NCBI RefSeq assembly: GCF_000485595.1
Contig: NW_014578262.1
Span: 29,049-69,476 of the forward strand
Direction: 5' to 3'
DNA from: Priapulus caudatus
Taxonomy: Eukaryota > Priapulida > Priapulimorpha > Priapulimorphida > Priapulidae
Length of the DNA stretch: 40,428 nt
The notes below the pieces were generated by a model. The model ran no database searches, was not told the origin of the DNA, and saw nothing but the letters and a program-made list of their open reading frames with translations. Shown here in pieces: positions 32,637 to 40,428 of the stretch. The position numbers and the translations under genes are program-made. Each line of letters opens with the position of its first letter. Position 1 is the first letter of the stretch.

Positions 32637-32831
32637 CAGAGTGGCTATATGCCCGGCAGCCGGCATATATCTGACGGCTGCCGGGCACGGTCTTCGATTT
32701 CCTAAATGCCGGGCAGGTTTTAATTTTCAGCGTTATCTCAAGTAAATTAGGGTTAGGGTTAGGGTTAGGAACTGCCGGGCATTTAGGAAATCAAAGACCG
32801 TGCCCGGCTGCCGGGCATATAGCCACAGCGA
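32637..32831. mobile_element. Foldback element with TTAGGG core
   Basis: TGGCTATATGCCCGGCAGCC (left) and its inverted copy (right) are followed inward by GCACGGTCTTYGATTTCCTA and AAATGCCSGGCAG on both sides. The left arm has an extra 21-bp duplication of part of itself. The core holds about 3.5 TTAGGG units (32747-32769). AAATTTAA flanks it (32629-32636 and 32832-32839), a possible but AT-rich 8-bp target duplication. No coding capacity. Confidence 0.75.
32747..32769 (+). repeat. Interstitial telomere-like TTAGGG tract
   Basis: About 3.5 perfect units sit inside the foldback element. Confidence 0.95.
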
Positions 32832-34200
32832 AAATTTAAAGTACCTTTCTATCTGAAATTTTGTGGTGCCCTCTTGCAGGGCTGTCTCTCGATCCTTCTC
32901 AGATCCGTGTCTATCATTAAGGGTGTCTACTATTCCGTTGTTGATTGTATGCGTCACAAATAGTTTGCTTCATCTGTTCTCTGTTTCTAGTCTTGATTCC
33001 CAGTTGAGGTCTGGTGTCATTTTGGTGACACGTCCCGGGTTTCTCTTCATCCAATCATTGGTGACATATAGCGTGCTACACGGCGTTGGACTTGAACTAG
33101 GGTCTCAACGTTCTACTGATATTAGGGGTCACAGGCGATTGATGCATACCCTAGGTTAGGCCTGACCGTAGCTGTTTGTGGTGCCTGCTTTAACTGGAGG
33201 TGTACAGTCTTTTCAAGTTTCTACGTATAAATCTGAGTGTATGATTAGCAGCCGTGTCAAGTGTGAGCGGACAGAGGGTATGATGGAGCCGTTGCCAGTT
33301 GCTCTATGTAGGTTCAAGTTGGCAGAGCAGGGTCTAATATATATATATATATATATATAAGGCTCACATGAGCTATCCCCACATGTAGGGCAAGCACCTC
33401 ATTCCCAGGACCCACCCTCTGGATGGGAGGGTGACTGCCAGCAACAGCTGATTGGTTTGCGGGCAGATGTGAAAAAAGTTGGGTGACTTACTGCCATTTG
33501 GTGACAAGCTATAAACATTGATTCGTACAGCTTAACAAAGACAACCGATCGAGTGTCAAAACTTTTTCGTCAGTAACAATTTCGGAAGTGTTTTGCAATT
33601 AACTGAATGATTTTATGTGATGCAGTGCAGTTTGTTGACTTTATTCTGAGTTGTAGTGAAGAATAAGCCGTCTTTTCGATGGGTGTATCAAGAAGAGCAC
33701 TGTGAGGATAGAAAAGAAGGAATGTTGGGAGATGGTGAGGCTTATGTGCGTATCCTAAGCAACATCCCATTAACTACAGATATTAATAGTTTTCTCAGAA
33801 AAACCGCTAGAAAAACCAGGTTTTGCACAAGTGTGCCGCCCTGCATTTATTTGTTAACAGCTGGTGGGTAGTTTTTATACTGACGGCTGTGTTTTAGGAA
33901 TCTTGTACATCTATATTATGCTCCTCAAGTTACAGGTCAGTACTTTAGCACTTGTGTGATTGACACTTCTGAAACAGGTATGCACACATCTATTTAATTA
34001 CGGAGTGCTTTATTTGTTTTGGGCAATTCATTTTCGGGAGTATAAGGTGTTAAGACTTAAGAGTAAGAAAAGTATAAATATTGTAATTTTTCAGCTTGAA
34101 GCTTGAATTTTGAAGGTGTTTTGTAAGTCACATTGTCAGGTTCAAGGTTGCTAGGTTATCCAGGATTGTGTAAAAGTAATTCACATTGGTTATGATCATT

Positions 34201-35320
34201 TCTCAACCATTTGGCCCTCCTTTATGGAATTGGATGCTGTGCGCTTGTATCTATCTATCGATCAAACTTTCTGTCTGTTTGTCTGCATGTCTGTCCGTCT
34301 GTCCCTCTGCCTGTGTGCCTGTGTGCTAGTCACTCCCCTAACCACGAGTGAAAGCTCCCCGTGCGCTCTGAACCTGAACACGCCCTTCCGAAGATTCCCT
34401 CTATTTTTAGCCGAGCGAAAAATGTAGGAAACGCGCTGCTTAGCACTGCCGTATGTCGCTGCGCTGCCAAAAACTTTCCCGAGCGAGCGGGGTCGCTGCG
34501 AGCCAGTATGTCTGCTCTCTTCTCGGCTGTTACGGCGACAACGCCTCTTGTTTGTTGGTCAGTCGTTGACGCCGGGGGTTGCCCCGCTTGAATGAAAAGT
34601 TTCGCTCAGGTTTTTACACTCGCGGGCGTGCTTGCTCTCTTTGACTGCTCGATTGGGCGAGTGATGCCGGTGAAACGTCGGCGGTGGCAGCCGTGCGTGT
34701 GCTTTGTGGGTGCATAGGTCGATCGACGTGCCTGAGGTCCGCACGATATGAAGCGTTTATAACGGATTCCTTCCGACGAAAAACGATCAACTCGCAGTTC
34801 AACGAATGTTTTACGAGTCGCGTTTTCTCTTCTTCTGAGTTCCTCTAAGGCTGCAATTAGCGTTTTTTTTTTGCATGTGACAGGTGACACACATGGCCGC
34901 AAACGGACCCTATCGCTGTCGACGTCATTTCTGGAATTTATCTGGAACGAGAACTGAAAAGTTCGCGTACGAGATGTAGCGCTGAACTGCGTTTCTGCTC
35001 ATGAAATGACTTTGTAGACTTTATCGTAACAGATTTAGCTAACACGATCGAGCGATTTCTGACTGTGTGTGTACCCACTGTCCATTCACACTGTTTATGC
35101 AGGTGAGGTTGCTGTGATGGGCCTCAAAGATCTCATCAACCTCAGTCTATGTAGCGTCATGCTAGGATTGCATCCCTATCTATGCATTTTTGTCCAAATT
35201 TCCTCCATGAGGTTGATAACAGGTGTTGATAATGCCTGAAAATTTACTAAAATGCGATCGACTGTTAATAAAACTAAACAAAACTAGCCAGTTCAACTGG
35301 GCATTTTTTTCAGGGAGGCA
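34201..35320. other. GC-richer stretch without a recognised gene
   Basis: The region 34340-34620 is richer in GC and CpG than its surroundings and could be a promoter or 5' exon, but its open frames show no domain. Nothing else is supported. Confidence 0.3.
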
Positions 35321-35332
35321 CGCACGCCACTC

Positions 35333-35374
<42 letters not shown>
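35333..35374. repeat. (CTG)n microsatellite
   Basis: About 13 CTG/TGC triplets follow an acceptor-like TTTTTTTCAG at 35305-35313. No coding role could be shown. Confidence 0.9.
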
Positions 35375-35375
<1 letters not shown>

Positions 35376-35920
35376 CAGGCCACCAATGTTAGCTACTCCC
35401 CAATAAGGCGTGCCTGCAGGCGGCAGGTCAGCTGCTGAAAGTATCGGGTTACCGCGGCAACTACAAGCCCGACCGCGCAGTCTCTCCGCGCCGCGCGGTG
35501 TGTGCCGGAACGCGTGGTTTTCCTCCCCTGGATGATCTCAGTGATGGTGTTTCGTTTCAGAGAATCTGGGTGAACGCAGGGATGCGTAGGACGCTATCAT
35601 GTGCCGGCTGTGACTACGACTACTACTACTACTCACCGCAGACCTGAGTGGTTGCCAGTGCCAAAGAAAAACCCAGAGTAAATCATGATAGTTATATATG
35701 TAAATGCCGCACTGTTTTTGGGGGAGGGGGGCGGGCTCTGGTACACGATCGATCATTTCGATCGTTCGTAAACACATCGTAAGTTAAATATCGATTAAAA
35801 ACGAGCGAGATTTTAAAGATACTTGTAAATTGCGTGTATGCCACATTGCACTCTCGGCGAATTTAACGAGGCATTGATGTGCGCGCACTATATTTAAGGA
35901 TTCTGTGGTTCTATTTCCAG

Positions 35921-36034
35921 TTTTCGAGTATTCCTGGACCAGTACGCAGCGGGACTCTAAGTAGCTTAACGAGAGGAACAGCTGCCCGATCCTCCACCAG
36001 CCAATACATCGGTCCGTCCAACTCATCTGCATTG
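35921..36034 (+). CDS. Candidate internal exon, Ser/Thr-rich
   Basis: The 114-bp segment lies between a good acceptor (TCTATTTCCAG, ending 35920) and a donor (TTG|GTAAAT at 36035). It is open in phase 0 for 38 codons: FSSIPGPVRSGTLSS, then LTRGTAARSSTSQYIGPSNS and SAL. It looks disordered and matches no family known to me. It could follow the candidate first exon at 31956; no downstream partner was found before the opposite-strand gene. Confidence 0.35.
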
Positions 36035-36055
36035 GTAAATACATTGCAAATGTCA

Positions 36056-36407
36056 AATATATATATATATTTATTTATTTATATATATATATTTATGTTT
36101 GTTTAAATTTATAATACAGTCACCACGTTTTCAACGGTTGGTTTGATTCAGATGCACAGATGAAACAACATGATTGCGTAGAGCATGTTCAGTGCGATAA
36201 GCAATGCACGTAAGACACACACGCTGATTCTACGAGAACTGTTGTGTTTACAAGGGATCGAGTGACTGTGTTCATTGATGGTGTCAGTTGTGTTATCATT
36301 CATTAAGGATAATTAATCGCGATTGAGGATTATATATCCTCGGTCTGGTAATATTTCCAGGCTACCAGACCAATCGTCTGGTGTAAATATTTCACAATTT
36401 TATGGAC

Positions 36408-36450
<43 letters not shown>
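36056..36450. repeat. TA-rich microsatellites
   Basis: (TA)/(TTTA) runs lie at 36056-36090 and a long (TA)n at 36414-36450, with unremarkable DNA between. Confidence 0.9.
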
Positions 36451-36454
<4 letters not shown>

Positions 36455-36785
36455 TATACTATGTGCTGAAAGGTGTAATGCAGTGATGAAAGTTCATGGT
36501 ATTTATTTTGACGAAGATCCCATCACAGAAATGTTCCTTGCTGTGTTACGATCACAATCTCCACAGCACTAATAGCATGACTGGAATGTGCTGCCCCCTT
36601 TACTGTGGCTCCTCGGTTTACACACCCTTACAGTGTTAGGCTATCATTCCTATACGAAATGAAACTCAAATTCGAGAATTTTTAGAAACATAACGATTGT
36701 ATATTACTCACGATAAATTACAGTATGAATAGCAGACTTCTTGCACCTGACAGCATTTAAGAAACAGTCACACTGTTAATGAACA
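36451..36785. other. Non-coding DNA, nothing recognised
   Basis: No gene or structured element seen. Confidence 0.5.
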
Positions 36786-36789
36786 TCTA

Positions 36790-37080
36790 ATGTGGATTTT
36801 AATACAAACGTGATTTCAACATAAATGGGATTTTAACATGAACATTTTAACGTGAACGGGTTTTCCACATGAGCGGGATTTTAACATGAACATTTTAAAG
36901 GGATTTTAACATGAACATTTTAACGTGAACGGGTTTTCCACATGAACGGGATTTTAACATGAACATTTTAATGTGAACATTTCAACATGAAGATTTTAAT
37001 GTGAACATTTTAACATGAACATTTTAATGTGAACATTTTAACATGAATGGGATTTTAACATGAACATTTTAACGCGAACG
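36790..37080. repeat. Degenerate tandem repeats with TTTTAACATGAAC blocks
   Basis: Short units ATTTTAACATGAAC and AACGTGAACGGGTTTTCCACAT recur about a dozen times, with one longer duplicated segment (about 36850-36960). It lies just 3' of the minus-strand gene. Confidence 0.85.
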
Positions 37081-37157
37081 GGTCGTCGTTGCGACGTCGT
37101 CGTTGCGACGTCGTCTAAACCGCGACGTGAGCGGGGGTTCGCGCGGCGACTTTCTCC

Positions 37158-37587
37158 TCACACGATGCCCTTATAGTACTCGCTGTACCCGACCTCTCTC
37201 AGCTGAGGCGGTATGGCTTCGTCCGGCCCCTGACCCTGGGTCAGCATCTTCAGCAGCAGCGGCGTCGGCGGCGGCGGCGCGTCGTCCACCGAACCGCCCT
37301 TCTCTTTGTCGCCGCTCATCGTCGTCTTCTCGTCGCCGGCAGGGGGCGCCGCCGCCTCCGCGTCGTCGACGATTTCTCGCAGGTAGATCTGCTTGTAGCC
37401 GTACGCGCTGCCACCGCCGCGGTCGGGCCGCCCGGGGAAGCGCGGGTCGCTGAAGAGGTCGCCCGGCTGCCCCTCGATCGCCCGCACGTTCAGGTATTCC
37501 GCCCCGCGCGGTGGCGACCGCCGCTCAATCGGCCGGTAGGTGGCGCCTCCGTCGGCCGGGTACGGCGCGGCGTCGAGGCCGGCCCTG

Positions 37588-37619
<32 letters not shown>

Positions 37620-37962
37620 GTGTGCGCGGGTCAGCTCCAGTCTGTAGGCTTCACGCTGAAGCCTTAGCTCTCGCTGGGCAGTCAGCCTGCGAGCGAGGGC
37701 CGGCGGGATGTCGTAGACGGGAGCCGCTCTTCCCCTTGACAGGAGGACGTTGCGCGGGTGGTAGGCGAGCGCCCGTCTCCGCTCCTCCTCCTCCTGCTGC
37801 TGCTGCTCCGCGGCTGCCAGGAGGAGGTACTCCTGCTCCTGCTGCTGCCGGCGGCGGAGGGAGAGGCGGCGCGCAAGGAGGAGGGCTCGGAGTTCAGCGA
37901 TCTCGGCTAGCGATGGCACGTCGTCGGCGTTAACCGACTCAGGATCGCGCACGAGCTGCCGC

Positions 37963-37995
<33 letters not shown>

Positions 37996-38001
37996 AGTAG
38001 G

Positions 38002-38044
<43 letters not shown>

Positions 38045-38244
38045 GCTGCTGCTGCTTCTGTAGTAATTGCTGCTGCTGCTGCTTCTGTAGTAGTTGTTGT
38101 TGTTGTTGTTGTTGTTGCTGCTGTTGCTGCTGCGACGCATCCACGAGCTTTCGCGGCACGGGCCGTTCCTGCAGCGCCTGAGACTCCTTCTCTTCCTCGC
38201 TGCGACGCTGCTGCTGCTGCTCCAGGAGGGAAGGATCGAAGCCA

Positions 38245-38280
<36 letters not shown>

Positions 38281-38805
38281 AGAGATCCGTAGTCAAGTGG
38301 AGACTCGTCTGCTAGCTGCTTGGGCGGCAGGGCGTATTCTCGGTAGACGATCTGGGGTCGGTTCACCTGCTGCTGCTGCACCAGGTTCGGATGCATGCGA
38401 CCGCCGCCGCCGTAGTGCTGCACGCTCTGCCTGATCGGGTAGTACAGCGGCGCCCTCTGGTTGATCGCTCCCTGCTCCTCGAGGAAGCGCAGGTAGTGAT
38501 GCCGCTGCAGTTCGCGCTCTCGCTGGATCTCGATCAGCCGCGCGTGCTCGTCCTGCTCCTCGGGCGTCGGGCGGTACGCGTCGTACGCGCCCTCCTGCAC
38601 GTATGTGAGCGGCTGCTCGTAGATCGGTTCCAACCTGGCTCTAAGTGGAGGCTGTTGTTGTTGTTGTTGTTGTTGTTGTCGATCGGCGAGCAGGTTTAGT
38701 CGCAGCTGCTCCTCGTAGGCGATCCGCTCCCGCAGGCGGTGAAGGCGGTCCAGTTTGATGAGCTCCTCCTCCTGGGGACTGATGACGAAGTAGCGACGTC
38801 TGTCT

Positions 38806-38844
<39 letters not shown>

Positions 38845-39583
38845 CTCTGTAGCATCTCCTCCGGGCTCGCGCCGCGTCCGTGCTGCAGGCCGTACGGCAG
38901 CCGCTGCTGCTGCTCCTCTCCTTCCATCCGCGGCCCCTCCCCCCGGTAGACCCCTCGGTTACCGGCGGGGGGCGGCGGGCCGTCGCGGACGACCGGCTGG
39001 CGTACGCGCGCTCCGGGATACTCGAGCACACCCGACGGCCGAGGTCCGCCGAGGTAGTCGGCTGTGTAGATGCTGGCCCCTGGCGTCGTCGGTCGGCGGG
39101 AGAGCTTGTCGTTTGAGCGACGGAGAGCTGCAGACGGGACTGGTCCCGCGAACGGTGGGAGGTGGCCCGCGGACGTCGGCAGGGGGGTCGTAGACGTCGG
39201 CAGAGGGGTCGTAGACGTCGGCAGAGGGTCCATCGGCGGCAGCGACATGTCTTCGATGTCGTTTAGCGCATCCAATGTCTGCGAGAGGAACTCGAGCATT
39301 TTCGTCGCTTCCATCACCTTTAGCAGCTCTCCATCGTCCTCTTCTTCTTCTTCGTCTTCCTCTTCTTCTTCTTCTTCTTCTTCTTCGTCTTCGTCTTCCT
39401 CCTCCTCCTCCTCCTCCTCGTCGTCATCGTATGGCGCGGCTGCATCATCCACATCCTCTTCTTCGTATTCGTCTGCTCCCGTGACGTCACCGTACGGAGG
39501 CAGGGCGGCCGCCACCTCGTCGCTGCCCAGGCTGGCTTCCTCAAGGTCAGTGTCGTCACGCGGCTGCAGCGGCCCCTGCGATT
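37158..39583 (-). CDS. Last coding exon of a long Gln/Glu-rich protein, function unknown
   Basis: On the minus strand an acceptor (CTTGCCCCGTGCAG) opens the exon at 39583, entering in phase 1; the frame stays open for about 807 codons to TGA at 37158-37160. Earlier exons are missing. Order: an N-terminal segment, a nearly pure Glu/Asp block of about 45 residues, a helix-like segment (MEATKMLEFLSQTLDALNDI), PTSTTPL repeats, then a long region with at least ten polyGln runs between Arg/Leu/Glu-rich helical stretches. The non-repetitive C-terminus ends PPQLREVGYSEYYKGIV. PolyGln is coded by mixed CAG and CAA, and one run is almost all CAA, which argues for selection on the protein rather than simple slippage. 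No membrane helix or known domain is seen. A transcriptional or scaffold role would be a guess. Confidence 0.75.
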
Positions 39584-40428
39584 CTGCACGGGGCAAGAAT
39601 TCAACGTGACTTTCGTGCGTTCAGTCAGCGTAGGGTTAGGGTTAGGGTTAGAACAGTTACTGTAGTTTGCGCGTGATGATTAAAACGAATACGGTAAAAC
39701 ACCGGATCGACTTTAATGTCTATGTTAGTTGGCATGGGTAACTAGTACATAATTAAATAACGAATGTAGATACTGTATATATCGTTAGTGCTGGCCTCAG
39801 CAATTTTGATGAAATCTCTTGACTGTGCGTACGCGCGCGCGTCTATCGCGTGCGCGTCGTTGCAGCAGCAACAGCATTGACTCTGTCATTGACACCGCCT
39901 GCCCTCTGATGACCCTTAATTAGCCTGAAATCGGTGTCAGCGCGTTCATCAGGTGTGCGGCGTACATGTTGAGCAGCGAGTGTGGGTCACAGCCAGGATC
40001 ATTAATCTAACGACCCCCTACCCCCGCCACCCCCACAACCCACCTGTCTCCCTAACGACCCACCTAACGACGACAACCCACCTGTCTGCCTAACGACCCA
40101 CCTAACGACGGCAAACCTTTACCCAGCGTCATCTACACGTGTCGCCCACGCACCACGCGTCACACATATATACTAACCTACCTAGAAAAAAAATTGTGTC
40201 GCCGCACACTGACACGGATATCTACGCGTTGCAACCTTCATAGAACGCTCGAATTTCTCATCGTTTGTCGCTCCCCCTCCCCCCCTACGGGCGGAAACTG
40301 ACACCATCGTGGTTTCGCGTGCAATGCTGATGCCGATAGTGGAATAAAGATCACTATATGTGTGGATGATTCGGATGTAATTCCTTAGAGGCGTCAGTAT
40401 CATAACACAAACACACATATATATATAT
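39584..40428. other. Intron or upstream DNA of the Gln-rich gene
   Basis: No further exon is recognised. It holds a TTAGGG tract (39631-39651), a duplicated pair of about 40-bp units with CCTAACGACCCACCTAACGA (about 40035-40115) and a terminal (AT)n run at the window edge. Confidence 0.5.
39631..39651 (+). repeat. Interstitial telomere-like TTAGGG tract
   Basis: About 3.5 TTAGGG units lie about 50 bp upstream of the Gln-rich exon. Unlike the other tracts, no flanking inverted repeat could be found. Confidence 0.9.

Larger units (their letters stand above)
32013..34200. other. Mostly non-coding DNA with repeats
   Basis: No supported exon apart from the flanking candidates. It contains the foldback element at 32637-32831 and a (TA)n run at 33338-33359. 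GGACTTGAACTAGGGTC near 33087, inverted, resembles a pol III B box, but no tRNA fold or A box was seen. Confidence 0.4.

Noticed and set aside
33000-33160. Possible tRNA-derived SINE or tRNA gene (inverted GTTCAAGTCC near 33090)
   Set aside because: No cloverleaf, no A box at the right distance and no second copy in the window.
37103-39609. Leu- and Ser-rich frames opposite the Gln-rich exon
   Set aside because: They are antisense readings of CAG/CAA and GAG/GAA runs; the minus-strand frame is longer and has an acceptor and a unique C-terminus.

Overview
The window is a piece of a nuclear genome from a bilaterian invertebrate. Genes have spliced exons with GT-AG introns, GC-rich coding exons in AT-rich introns, metazoan-only families (integrin beta, Golgi beta-1,3-glycosyltransferase), many short transposons, and scattered TTAGGG/CCCTAA tracts of the common animal telomere type. 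The species cannot be named from the sequence; most arthropods are unlikely given the TTAGGG tracts. There is one 10-N assembly gap at 16363-16372.

Layout: (1) 1-2450, AT-rich non-coding DNA with one arm of a foldback transposon. (2) 2469-4238, a single-exon GT31 beta-1,3-galactosyltransferase-like gene on the minus strand, followed at its 3' end by a GC-rich minisatellite carrying seven CTCF-like motifs and preceded by a 34-bp minisatellite. (3) 4456-7168, transposon-rich: a foldback element, a decayed Gypsy-type LTR retrotransposon on the minus strand that contains a host-type SFMBT-like SAM domain between two pol fragments, and a foldback element with internal TTAGGG repeats. (4) 7980-12615, an ARF1-class GTPase gene on the plus strand: a 5' UTR exon, four coding exons and a 3' UTR. 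(5) 12620-19900, a gene desert with microsatellites, a long minisatellite, the assembly gap and several miniature transposons. (6) 20642-28912, a complete 15-coding-exon integrin beta gene (801 codons) on the plus strand, with an unusual series of tandem duplications next to its 3' splice sites. (7) 28913-36450, 3' UTR and intergenic DNA, with two weak candidate exons of an unidentified plus-strand gene. (8) 37158-39583, the last coding exon of a long Gln/Glu-rich protein on the minus strand, whose upstream exons lie outside the window.

The host genes do not form a pathway. ARF acts in Golgi vesicle traffic, the GT31 enzyme works in the Golgi lumen, and integrin beta is a secretory-pathway glycoprotein, but their proximity is probably accidental.

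The most interesting signals are the Gypsy/SAM chimera, a set of foldback transposons with telomere-repeat cores (two with 9-bp target duplications), the CTCF-like motif cluster in a 31-bp-period minisatellite that also supplies the end of a reading frame, and repeated duplication of splice acceptors in the integrin gene.
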